Part shown: piece by piece, positions 42,161 to 51,428 of the stretch | Numbering within the stretch: position 1 is the stretch's first letter | Layout of the letters: each line of letters begins with the position of its first letter | Source: Semisulcospira habei | Taxonomy: Eukaryota > Mollusca > Gastropoda > Semisulcospiridae | NCBI GenBank assembly: GCA_036245525.1 | Contig: BTPG01000006.1 | Location: 90,658,229 to 90,722,228, forward strand | Reading direction: 5' to 3' | DNA length: 64,000 nt | Made by a program: the position numbers and the translations under genes | The notes under the pieces: model-generated | Databases searched by the model: none | What the model was told of the DNA's origin: nothing | Seen by the model: only the letters and a program-made list of their open reading frames with translations

Positions 42161-43126
42161 AAAATTTCAAGTAAATATAACAAAAATTATGGACTATAAT
42201 CTGGGTCAACCGACTTCCTATCAATGGTTGTTTATGTCTTAAATGAGACATTCAATTACAATAAGCTCTGCGGCTCTCTTAGCCACCCACTTAAGAAAGT
42301 ATTTTGCCAAGTTTCAAGCTTGTGTGTACAAAAATATCGGAGATTCTCTTGTTTACATACATACACACACACATACATACGGCGCTTCATGCCAAATGTA
42401 CGTTCAGCAGCGAGGTTAGCGTAACTAGACATGACATAATATTTATCTTGTTACTTCAATTGCGAGAGGTTTAGGCCTGCCCGCCTTTGACATCATGGAC
42501 ATGCTATAAAATTCGTCCCTCCACGACCCGTCCTAAAAAGACCCTTCTATAAAATAGAACGGACTTAACAAAAACCTAATTTAGAAACATCTTCCAACTG
42601 CAAATATCAACAGGTGTCAGTCAGAATCAGGTCAAACTCAATTTTGACACGCAAAATATGAAGGAACCAGAGTCCACTGAAAGCAAATGTGCAGGTGAAA
42701 TTGAGGTGAGAGCGGAGAGGTTTGCATCGTCAGATTAGACTTTTATCTATCTTGTCTGATGACCGAATGACGACGTAATACATGATTTGTAATCTGTTTC
42801 TCAAGTCAATTTGAAGCAAACTGACTAAGACCCCACCATGACTTCGACCTTGATGGAAGTGCCTAGATTCTTGTTCATGACACAACCTTTCACCAAAGAC
42901 TATCATGAGCATAATAATGAGCCGAAACGGTTCGTAGTTTCAGAGAAATCACCTAGATGAAGAAAGTGAGAGGACACACACAGAGACAAACAGAAATACC
43001 ACCCACCACCCTTTCCCCTCCTAAACAAGCGAGTGTGTGTACATGCGTGCGTGCATGCGTGCGTGTGCCTGTGTGTGTTATAAAACCCCAAATATACAGA
43101 ACAAACATGGGGCTATAATAACTTGC
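42161..43126. other. Intron sequence without recognised features
   Basis: Part of the 13.5-kb GC-AG intron; some GT/CA-rich patches, no gene or repeat recognised. Confidence 0.5.
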
Positions 43127-43286
43127 CTTCCTTTTCTATGAACGTGATGCACTTCTCAACAAAGTGAGGCACAAGATGGAAATCCGGTGAGGACTGGAAG
43201 TCCTCCAGTAAATAGCCATTCTGTGTGGAGCCCTTGCCGTCCTTCTTTTTGGTTTTCCGCTTCTGTGTGTCTTTCAACTTTTTATC
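43127..43286 (-). CDS. RhoGAPp190: p190 RhoGAP exon (polybasic region into GAP domain)
   Basis: Acceptor TTTTCCAG precedes 43286. The donor after 43127 is GCAAGT, not GT. The choice is fixed by the protein: the exon ends in one base of a Gly codon that the next exon (29636) completes, giving FIEKE-G-MNTEGIYR as in p190 proteins. It encodes DKKLKDTQKRKTKKKDGKG (polybasic), a linker, then FHLVPHFVEKCITFIEKE, the first helix of the RhoGAP domain. 160 nt. The downstream intron is about 13.5 kb and holds the RTE and DIRS copy 2. Confidence 0.93.
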
Positions 43287-43548
43287 CTGGAAAACACCAG
43301 AAACTGAGCATGACGCCTAAAACATCTATTAGTGGCTTTTTTTCCTAGCATGCCAACACTGACCACATTTCAAGTAAGCAAAGGTCCTCGGGCCCACGAC
43401 GGCTGCAGTGGGACCAAACATGGCTGTGCGCGGGCACACTGCAACTGTCATGGGTCCAAAGATGTGTTGCTACTGGGGTTATTGAAATCTGACATGGACA
43501 GTGTACACATTAATGGAATAAATGTGTTAGTGTTTCTCAATGAGACCT

Positions 43549-43890
43549 AATATAAAGAAATATTCATTTTTCTCTAAAAGGTATTTTTTCGAAAAATACT
43601 TACCGATGACATGACTTTATGGAAGTGTCTACTACTTACTCAATAAAGTCATGTCATCAGTAATGTTCTTGAAGAAACAAATTCATTTTTCTCTAAAAGG
43701 TATTTTTCAAAAAATACCGATGACATGACTTTATTGAGTAAGTAGTAGACACTTCCATAAAGTCATGTCATCAGTAATGTTTTTGAAGAAACAAGCGACA
43801 ATTTCAGAACCATCTGAAACATGAAAAAAAAAAATGTTTCCGATGGTTCCAAAAATGTCGCATTTCTTTTCAGTATATTTCCACTTTTAA
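43549..43890. mobile_element. Mariner-like MITE (family F) split by a micro-DIRS
   Basis: The right part (43794-43890) folds: 'cagaaccatctgaaacat' pairs with 'atgtttccgatggttcc', and ends 'gcatttcttttcagtata'. The matching left terminus 'aatataaagaaa' lies on the other side of the 43561-43793 insert. The better-preserved relative at 60451-60555 has the same inner sequence. Confidence 0.6.
43561..43793. mobile_element. Micro-DIRS: terminal repeats and junction only
   Basis: Two ~117-bp half-units. Each begins ATTCATTTTTCTCTAAAAGG and ends 'taatgttcttgaagaaaca' or its near copy. Between them the 28-bp segment TGGAAGTGTCTACTACTTAC plus TCAA appears in one orientation in the first half (43620-43643) and inverted in the second. 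The flanking and terminal sequences match the ends, the first 28 bp of the terminal repeat, and the internal complementary region of the DIRS element at 62539. All coding sequence is absent. Confidence 0.85.
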
Positions 43891-44672
43891 AAAACTCATT
43901 AAAAAACTTCTTGGGCTGCCCTATTGATTTCAACCCAAAATAAAGTGCAATAAAATAATTCGGTTATCTGCTGTCCTCAAATACCTTTAGTTTAAATGTT
44001 AGCTCTTTACTTGCCAGGTAATTGCAATGTTATATGCATCCTGCGACTAAGTAACTTTTGAAGTAGATTTGAAGAGTATGCATACCTCATTTGAAAATTC
44101 ATTAAAACTAGAATGGTAATGCCCTTAGGGCTAAAGTGCATGACACAATCTGAAAATTGTGACTTTGACCTTTCCAACACATTACGGAAATAAGCAAGTG
44201 TTCAAGAGTTCTAACATAAGTAAACATTTAGCTTTTGTACCTGTGAAATACATGCTTCATGCATTTTTTACTTTTGTCAACCTCCAGTGACCCTTGACCT
44301 CTGCGAGCTGTGAACCAAATTAGTACGCATAGAAAGGTCTCAATCATCAGCTACCTTTCTGCCAAATTTGGTTGAGAAATTTTGCAAAACTACTGATAAG
44401 ACTAGTCTCTTTGAAAATGCCAACATTGAAACTTACCACAGATGACGCTGGATGAGTGGACGACCACTGGACCATTATATAGCCTTGCTTTGCTATCACA
44501 CTCCACAAAAATTCAAATGGAAAGAAAAAGGCTTGGTTTGTTTGGAGTTAGCTAAGATTATATCTTAAAAAAGGAGCAGAAACCTGACAATGTCATTGCA
44601 TTGCACATTTGCACATTTTTTGGTCAGTCGCTAGGAAAAATCAAGAAAGAAAGTACACAATCAACTGGTTAC
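43891..44672. other. Intron sequence with one dispersed-repeat copy
   Basis: 44270-44400 is a single copy of the TGACCC-T-TGACCT repeat family of 215-875 ('accaaattagtacgcata', 'tttctgccaaatttggttga'). The rest is unassigned. Confidence 0.55.
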
Positions 44673-44810
44673 CTCTTCCTTCTGGCGCCGCCGCTCATCT
44701 TTCCTCCGCTGTTTCTGCGGATCACGAAGAGTTTTGAAACCTAAAAGCCTGTTGCTCCAGTGATCGTTGTCATTCAAGTCATACTCTCGTTCTTCCGAGG
44801 CTGCCCCGTA
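44673..44810 (-). CDS. RhoGAPp190: p190 RhoGAP exon (linker and charged region)
   Basis: Acceptor TTTGTTGTAG precedes 44810 and donor GTAACC follows 44673. 138 nt, 46 codons, phase 0 at both ends. It encodes YGAASEEREYDLNDNDHWSN, then RLLGFKTLRDPQKQRRKDER and RRQKEE. The second half is a dense Arg/Lys/Glu stretch that continues into the next exon. In vertebrate p190 a polybasic region just before the GAP domain binds acidic phospholipids and shifts substrate choice between Rho and Rac; position and composition suggest the same role. A type A foldback starts 35 nt before the acceptor. Confidence 0.88.
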
Positions 44811-44845
44811 CTACAACAAATGATATAACAAAAAGTCAGGGTACT

Positions 44846-45062
44846 TTAACCCATTTAGCCCTGAGTCCCTACAGCAAGAGATTGACTGACCATGATAATT
44901 CAAGGGTAGTGCCAGATTAGCTTGGCGCCTGAAGGCGCCAAGCTAATCTGGTCTACCCTTGAATTATCATGGTCAATTCACCTATTGCATCTAGTACATA
45001 GTTGTGAAGTAGAACTTCAAAAATTTGTAAAAAAAATGCACCCACCGGGCTAAAAGGGTTAA
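44846..45062. repeat. TTAA foldback, core type A
   Basis: Bounded by TTAACCCATTTAGCCCTGAG and 'ccgggctaaaagggttaa', 217 bp. The hairpin has a perfect GGCGCC-centred stem, with 3 nt missing in the right arm (ctggtctaccc). Lies 35 nt upstream of the 3' splice site at 44810. Confidence 0.88.
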
Positions 45063-45115
45063 ATATGAAATCTGTGGCTTGAATTGCCATTGAATAGCTG
45101 CCAATGTTAACCGTT

Positions 45116-45252
45116 TTAACCCCAAAGCCCCTTTTCCTACATTTTGGAGGCTTCACCTAACGACTATGCACCACTGCAGGAGATGGATCGCCCATGATAA
45201 TTCAAGGGTAGTGCCAGATTAGCTTTAGGGCATCGGGGCTAAATGAGTTTAA
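45116..45252. repeat. TTAA foldback, core type A, right arm deleted
   Basis: TTAACCCCAAAGCCCC start and 'ggggctaaatgagtttaa' end are kept, but the sequence jumps from 'gccagattagctt' to 'tagggcatcgg', removing the right arm and most of the palindrome centre. Confidence 0.75.
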
Positions 45253-45375
45253 CATTCTCCACTTACTAATGGATGATGGACAGACAGCAAATGGACAACT
45301 GATGGACATAGCAATGACAGATGGGTCCCTAGACTCACTATTGCTGTCACACTTTAGTCACAAGCAGACAGTTGT

Positions 45376-45576
45376 TTAACCCATAACATACGGAGGCTAA
45401 AAGCTTCAAATATGTACACTGCCATACGCAAGCTACATTATTGCACTTACAGATAAGGATATAGACCAATGGCTTTAGTTCAAGGTTGGTGTCAGAATAG
45501 CTTGGCGCCTCTACCCTTGAACTATTTTAATCAAAATTATTTCACACACTAGTGTATTCCAAATGATAAGGGTTAA
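45376..45576. repeat. TTAA foldback, core type A, right inner arm deleted
   Basis: TTAACCCATAACATACGGAG start, 'aaatgataagggttaa' end. After 'gaatagcttggcgcct' the sequence continues directly with 'ctacccttgaac', so the inner right arm is missing. Confidence 0.75.
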
Positions 45577-45632
45577 TCCAAACAAACACAAGTGTTTATG
45601 TTGTTCAAAAGAAACTTCAAATACAAAGAGGC

Positions 45633-45634
<2 letters not shown>

Positions 45635-45684
<50 letters not shown>

Positions 45685-45760
45685 TTTTTGCCTGCGCATT
45701 GAGTTATATTATAAATATGAGAAATGCTCCATATAAATACCATGTATTATTATTATTATG
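45635..45760. repeat. (GT)n microsatellite and LINE tail fragment
   Basis: GT repeats at 45635-45682; then 'gaaatgctccatataaatac' with ATT repeats at 45725-45758, a diverged LINE/SINE 3' tail. Confidence 0.65.
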
Positions 45761-46274
45761 TGTTTGTGTGTGTGCACAGTTACTAAAACCAAAACTGTGC
45801 ATCCAGCAAATCAGGTGCATGTGGTTTTATCGTTTGTTGCAGCAGAAACAACGGCTTGAGCAAGACAGTGACAAAAATGATTTATTTGTAACAGGGTGGA
45901 GAACAAGCTCAAGTAAAAATCTCTTAAAAGTGGCTGGGGTCCAGGGGCAAAGCCCCGGTAGGGGGACCAGGGGGGCATAACCCCCTGGAAAAAAATCAAT
46001 ATTTTTCATTTTTAGAGGTAAATATTCTGGCTTCTTGCGAGAGAAAACACACAGAAAAGGCTCAAATTTGACTACATGCAAACTCAAGATTACAGAGTAA
46101 AATACATCATCAAAGGGTCTCCCCGGTTAATCACTCGTGAAAAGCACGACATGGTAGGCTATTGATCAGTATCACAATAGACTAACAATGGCCGAAACAG
46201 AGGACAGAACTTCCAGTGAACCGCCAAACGATCAACATCGCTATCACCCACTGTAATCAAGTTTTGAGTATTTA

Positions 46275-46488
46275 TTAACTCATTCTACCCCAACGCCGAA
46301 ATCCCCAAATTGTGCCGTTGTTCGCTGAAGACTGCATTGCGGTGCAGAGCACAGATCGACCATGATAGTTCAAGGGTGATGCCAGAATAACTTGGCGCCC
46401 ATAGGCGCCAAGCTATTTTGGCATCACCCTTGAACTATCATGGTCGATCCTTATCTTGCTGTGGTGTGTCTGGGGTAGAATGAGTTAA
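46275..46488. repeat. TTAA foldback, core type A
   Basis: TTAACTCATTCTACCCCAAC start and 'tggggtagaatgagttaa' end form 18-bp terminal inverted repeats. The hairpin at about 46358-46450 pairs 'catgatagttcaagggtgat' with 'atcacccttgaactatcatg'. The best-preserved terminal repeats of the family. Confidence 0.9.
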
Positions 46489-46879
46489 CAGTGCTTCTGT
46501 TTTCACAGCAGGTTAAATGGTCTGTAGACCCCCAGATATAAATTTTAGAGGGTACACAGACACATATCTGAGCATAATAGAGGGTCTGCAAATTTATCTA
46601 AGAACAATTGCATCATCTGTATGGTCTTTAAAATAAATTAACTCATTTTGCTCTCTCCTCTTTAAATTTGTTGTGACAGTGTCTGTATGTCCTTTCCATG
46701 ATACTGATTGGTGAGCTGTCGTGAAAAAAGCCTGTATTTATTTCTATGATCATTTGATAATGTATTGTAACTGAGAATATAGCCTTTTCTGCTGAATGCA
46801 GATTGACAACTAAAGTCTGACTTGTCTAAACTCTGTGTGTGTGTGTGTTTGTGTGAACTAATGTACTTAAAAGTTGGTT

Positions 46880-46968
46880 TCAACCCATTTAACCCGAAAG
46901 ACGTATTTCTCCAATGTTAGAGCTTTTGCCTAATAACTGTACCAGAAGATGGATCGACCATGATTTTT
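46880..46968. repeat. Foldback core type A, left half, within element Z
   Basis: 'aacccatttaacccgaaaga' and 'agatggatcgaccatgat' are the left flank of the type A unit; the palindrome itself is absent. The same fragment sits at 58540-58600 in copy 2 of element Z. Confidence 0.65.
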
Positions 46969-47455
46969 AAAAAAACTGACAAACGTATTTCTGTTCAAAT
47001 TTCTGGACTTGCTTTTTGAGTTTGCCTCCATGCATATTGCGGAAATACACACAGCCATGAACTCTGAAACTGCGTCGCAGCGGCGGTGCAACACACGGCC
47101 CAGGGGTATCATTTCTGGTACCGTCACTTGTCGATGGAGACGGCGGTGTCGAAGTGGAACTTTCTTCTAAGCGATTAATAAGATCAGACGGTGATTGAAG
47201 AATCCAAAGCATTCCAGCTTCCTTTGCTTTTGCTCCACCATTTACAACTTCATTCAAGATCGAAAGTGAAACGCGCGATGCCGCATCCCATAATAGTATG
47301 AATGGTGACGTCACAGCAAGTAACGTGTTCAACATGTAGCGCGCACTTTGTAATAACATGCTGACACCACACCAGACGTAAACTTGCCCGTCCAGTGTGA
47401 CACTCGCACGGATCTCGGAGTCAGGGCGATTCTGAATGCAGCTGCGACCAAGCAA
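46967..47455 (-). CDS. Hypothetical protein of element Z
   Basis: A 162-codon frame with segments YVWCGVSMLLQSARYMLNTL, LLWDAASRVSLSILNEVVNG, a Ser/Thr/Pro-rich linker, and CVYFRNMHGGKLKKQVQKFE near the end. The sister copy at 58079-58270 conserves YMLNALLAVMSHFILLWDTA and NEVVNSEEKIKEAGMLLILQ, with stops afterwards. I recognise no domain. A partly basic C-terminus and its place inside terminal inverted repeats in the sister suggest a transposase remnant or captured exon; neither can be shown from sequence alone. Confidence 0.45.
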   Translation of the reverse strand: MLGRSCIQNRPDSEIRASVTLDGQVYVWCGVSMLLQSARYMLNTLLAVTSPFILLWDAASRVSLSILNEVVNGGAKAKEAGMLWILQSPSDLINRLEESSTSTPPSPSTSDGTRNDTPGPCVAPPLRRSFRVHGCVYFRNMHGGKLKKQVQKFEQKYVCQFF

Positions 47456-47835
47456 ACGGCTGAACGAACCAACTCATCACTAAAAGTAGAATGACTATCA
47501 CCGACCTCTGTTGAGTTAGTTAGTTAGTTATTTGGGTTTAACGCCGAGCAGGCAACTGACCTCTGTTGAGGTACGCACAGTGGCGCAAGGATGATGTGTC
47601 TCGGACACAGATGCACTGAATTTTAGTGCGTCTGACTACCCCTTAGTTACATTTTCAGTACATGATTTTGAGTTTTAGTGCGCCAGAGACGCACAGACGC
47701 ACTAAAACAGAAGTGTTACGATTGTGGTTGTGTTCTGTGAGAGCATGCATGTGTTAATCGTAGGAAACGATCCAATATTTATTTGAGCTATCATGGTTGC
47801 GAATCACGTACCTTTTCAGTAAGATTCTTTATCGT

Positions 47836-48676
47836 ACCGGCCTCCGTAGCGCAGTGGTTAGCGTGTCGGACTGGCGGCCGGGAGATCCGGGTTCGAATCC
47901 CAGCTGAGTCAAGCGGGATTTTTCCTACCTGGGTCGGCTCCTACCCAGAGCGGGTGTGCTATGGACCCAATGGGAAGGCTGATGCCACGCAGCCGAGACT
48001 CACCCACTTCACGGGTGCGACTTTGGGGGTGCTACCCGGGTTATGACACATTGTAAGGTGTGAATGATTACACGGCTGGCACCGCAGGAGTCCGCAGTTC
48101 CCGGGCCTGGTTAACACCAGGATATTTATGACAGGAAGCGTGGAATGCGGCCCTGTCACGCAGTCCCCAACCACATGGACCACCATGGCATCATCATATA
48201 ATCACCCTCATCCTCATGGAAAATGGAATAAACGCTGTTCCAGGTTTCTGATCCCTCAAGTCTCCGTCTCATGGTGACCTCGTCCCGGTCCTCCAGGAGC
48301 CCTAGGTGCGCAGTTGTCTTCGGCCAGACCTGCTGCTGTGCGTGGAAGGACGTAGTGGTTGACTCGCCACCTCTGGGGGGAGCTCCAACTCGTCGACTCC
48401 GCGACTAGCAATGTCATACGTAGGGGGAACAGTAGGTGTGGTCACCTGTAGGCTACACTGAACACCACCGAAGTGACTTGGCAGTAGTGCGGAGTTTCCT
48501 CCGGAGGGAGTCCCCTACTACCTGACATATATATAGCGGTAGGGCCGGGAGTCTGGCTGGAACAGCTAGCGAACCTGGGTGAGCACACTGGGGTTGACAG
48601 GGACGAGCGGCGTGGGAGGAAGATCTGAGGTCGACAAGGAAAACTTGGAGTAGCAAAAAAAAAAAAAAAAAAAAAA
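47836..48676 (+). mobile_element. tRNA-derived SINE family S1, copy 1
   Basis: Flanked by a 15-bp duplication AAGATTCTTTATCGT (47821-47835 and 48677-48691). The head resembles a tRNA, with A box TAGCGCAGTGG and B box GGTTCGAATCC (about 47848-47900). The body continues for some 750 bp to an A-run. At 841 bp it is unusually long for a SINE. A run of five T at about 47919-47923, just after the tRNA-like head, is a potential early Pol III terminator. No protein frame. Confidence 0.93.
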
Positions 48677-48691
48677 AAGATTCTTTATCGT

Positions 48692-49361
48692 TCGTGCAGA
48701 TAGCGGAATTGGCTTTGTTATGATACGCTAAGTTTAGTCCGGAAGCTTCTAGCAAAGTCGCACGGAGAATAGCAGTCGAATTTTGTTATGCATAGATTCG
48801 CTGAGGATAAACCAGAACGTTCAAGCAGGGTCGCGCTGTCGAGTGACCTTACGCGTGACGTCTAAGACTAAGCAACATTTTACACAGTAGCAAAGCCGCT
48901 CTATTTTTAGTCATAGTTGTTTCCTGTGCGCGTGAAGTTAGCAGCCGTTCTTTGCGTGTTATGAAAGGTCGTGATACTCTTATACTCTTATGTGATGACA
49001 TTACACACTGGGATTTGGGGCTGAAATGAGCAGTCAAATTTTTGTAGACTATTATAGTTTATTCTAGAAAGTTCTTTTTTTTATTAATATTTATGAGTTT
49101 CAGTTACGTGTTCCGTTCTGATTGGTTGCGTTGTGTGATTTCGTTATTCTGGAAAGTCGTTCTACTATAAAAGTTGGGTGCTAGGAAGCACGTGTGTACA
49201 TTGTCATGCATTGTCAGTTGAAGGGACACACAGTTTATCGTAGGTACGTGGCCCGTATAGGGTGTACATTGTGAGAGACGCAGCTTAACGGTGGTGTACG
49301 TTGTATGAGAAACATTGTGTCGCCAGTGTTGACATTCGCACGAGACATTGTATCAGTGTTG
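48692..49361. other. Intron sequence without recognised features
   Basis: No gene or repeat recognised. Confidence 0.45.
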
Positions 49362-49544
49362 GTAATAATAATAATAATAATAATTACGGTATTTATAATG
49401 CGCTTATCTTATAATAATTATAACTCTAAGCGCGCACTCACAACTCGCGCACGCATGCGCACGCTTTAGACGACTCACGTACCACAAATAGTGAAATACG
49501 ACAGTCTGCTTCGGGTGGGGAGTGTGGTGGTATATTTGTGTTAC

Positions 49545-49636
49545 GTGAGTCATTGTCTAAAGCGTGCGCATGCGTGTGCGCGCTTAGAGTTATAATTATT
49601 ATAAGATAAGTGCATTATAAATACAGTAATTATTAA
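49545..49636 (+). mobile_element. Tiny LINE tail inserted into a sister LINE's 3' UTR
   Basis: 'acgtgagtcattgtctaaag' through 'taattattattattt' is the last ~90 bp of the same LINE subfamily in opposite orientation, between two GTATA pentamers. Confidence 0.65.
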
Positions 49637-50237
49637 TTATTATTATTTAGTATAGTGCTAGAACTGTTGAAAGAGGTGAGTTTTGAGGGCGGACTGGAAG
49701 GAGGAGAGAGTGTTTCTGACGGAGAGAGAGTGGGAGAGTGTTCCAGGTGGATGGACCGTATACTGAGAAGGAGCGGGGGCCGAAAGTGCTGAGTTTGGTG
49801 CGGGGGATGTGGAGGCGGAGAGGGTCAGAGGCGGAGTGGAGGGAGCGGGGAAGAGTGTAGGGGTGAAGTAAGTTTGAGAGATAGGTGGGAGCGCAGTTGT
49901 TCAGGGATTTGTAGCAGAGAGACAGAATCTTGTATTGGATGCGTTGGGGGATGGGAAACCAGTGAAGGAGTTTGAGCAGGGGAGTGATGTGGTCGGATAT
50001 TTTCTTTCTGAGGACGAGGCGGGCAGCACTGTTCTGGACGCGCTGGAGAGTGAAAATGGTGGAGTGAGGGAGGCCGGAAAGGAGAGAGTTGCAGTAGTCG
50101 ATGCGAGATAGGATGAGAGAGACAGCAAGTTTGGTGGCAGCTTCGGTAGTGAGGTATTTTCTGATCTGACCGATGCGGCGGAGGTGGAAGTAGCATGCCT
50201 GGGCTGTGGCGGAGACGAAGCTGGTCATGGAAAGAGA

Positions 50238-50629
50238 TTGATTGATTGATTGTACATTGCTTAACGTCCCGACAGCAACAAGGCTTTCTCAGGACGTGCC
50301 TGCACTGCTTGTGAAAAAAAACAACCAACTAAACAGAACATTGAATGTATGTCGCCAGCCGGTCAAACACATTAAATAAACCTAACACATGGGGCCTAAA
50401 TAAAGCTAAGACCATTTAGCAACACACATCCAATATCAAGAGCTACAGGCAGTGCAGACAGTAGGGAGAGTTTAAAAAAGGCAAATACAGGTGAATGGAC
50501 CTCGGGTAGACAGAAACACATGCCCCAGAATAGAGAGAAAACCCCACCCTGTGGGGCTGACCAGGGTGACCCTGGGAACTAAAAAATACCTAACCCCACC
50601 CAAGTCCCCCAGGGCAGACCCGGGTGGGG
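50238..50629 (-). mobile_element. SINE family S2, copy 3
   Basis: Flanked by a 13-bp duplication TCATGGAAAGAGA (50225-50237 and 50630-50642) that falls inside the LINE coding sequence, so the empty site is known exactly. Tail side 'ttgattgattgattgtacat'; head side 'gggcagacccgggtgggg'. Confidence 0.93.
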
Positions 50630-50755
50630 TCATGGAAAGAGAGGAATCGAGGATAACGCGGAGGTTTTTGGCCGAGTCAGAGAGGGAGATGGGGGTGCTG
50701 TCGAGTTGAAGGTGGAAGGAGGGAGGGAGGTGGGAAAGTTTCTGGCAAGTGCATT

Positions 50756-51413
50756 TGGGAATGCATTGTGTGGAGATCGCATCGCTGAAATAAAGTATTG
50801 TTGGAACTGTTACTCCACTATCGTCTACAACCTTAAGCCACGTGTGACGGGTTGCAGCTGAATGAAGTTTCTTTAAAAAGAACCTTACCTGCGTGCATCT
50901 GGTGTGATATCATACTACGACTACAACTCAACACGTAACAAGAAGCCCTGTGAGTAAGCCTTATACTTATATTGGGCAGTGCATAAAATGTTACACTCAT
51001 GGGCGCCACGTTCAGCGACGAGAAAGTAAAAGCTGGACACGGACCTGAACTCGTCTTATTTTAAAACTCGGATCGAGACTTGGAGAAAATGTGTTTCACG
51101 AATTTTTCTCGGAACTCTATTTCATTTTCTTGGAAGTGACGCTACCTTTCCTTGGAAAATCGTGGATCCAAGGAGAGTTCTCCACCCTGTTGTAATGACA
51201 TCATGCTCTTCATGTCCGCAGTGCCATGAAAGCCCAACTAACACCAAAACAACCAATAAAATCAACAACAAACAAACACCATTTAACGCAAATTGTTGAA
51301 ACAAATCATCAACAACAAAAACAACAAATAATCAAAACAATTGACTGGCAACAATCAGAAATATCTGGATACTTGATGTTGGCTGATTTTAAGGAGACTT
51401 TCCGTAGGGATTT
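50756..51413. other. Intron sequence without recognised features
   Basis: An A/C-rich stretch at 51238-51330; no gene or repeat recognised. Confidence 0.45.
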
Positions 51414-51428
51414 AAAATTGTCCATCAT

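Larger units (their letters stand above)
46505..47715 (-). mobile_element. Element Z, copy 1 (unclassified DNA transposon fragment)
   Basis: About 1.2 kb, homologous in inverted orientation to 57800-59010 inside the RTE copy. It contains a minus-strand frame 47455-46967 (162 codons) that is partly conserved in the other copy, a GT patch at 46832-46856, and a half foldback of core type A at 46880-46968. The termini seen in copy 2 are missing here. Confidence 0.65.
49362..50755 (-). pseudogene. L2/CR1-like LINE 3' portion with two nested insertions
   Basis: The coding tail (50228-49647 and 50640-50755) is the same subfamily as 5869-8031: FVSATAQACYFHLRRIGQIR ... AARLVLRKKISDHITPLLKL, THLFQQF-type end. 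The 3' UTR (49362-49544) is GC-rich, with AAT repeats. Two insertions: a plus-strand LINE tail of the same family at about 49545-49636, flanked by GTATA, and an S2 SINE at 50238-50629. The element is 5'-truncated near 50755. Confidence 0.88.

Noticed and set aside
43123..43126. A GT donor nearby instead of the GC donor after 43127
   Set aside because: The nearest GT (43122-43121) would add four bases and break the phase with the exon at 29636, whose junction is conserved in the family.
46275..46488. Rho-independent terminators
   Set aside because: The hairpins resemble terminators, but the DNA is eukaryotic and the units have transposon ends.
47846..47915. A functional tRNA gene
   Set aside because: The sequence is the head of a SINE with target duplications and a long body, and a second copy exists at 51438; stem pairing is imperfect.
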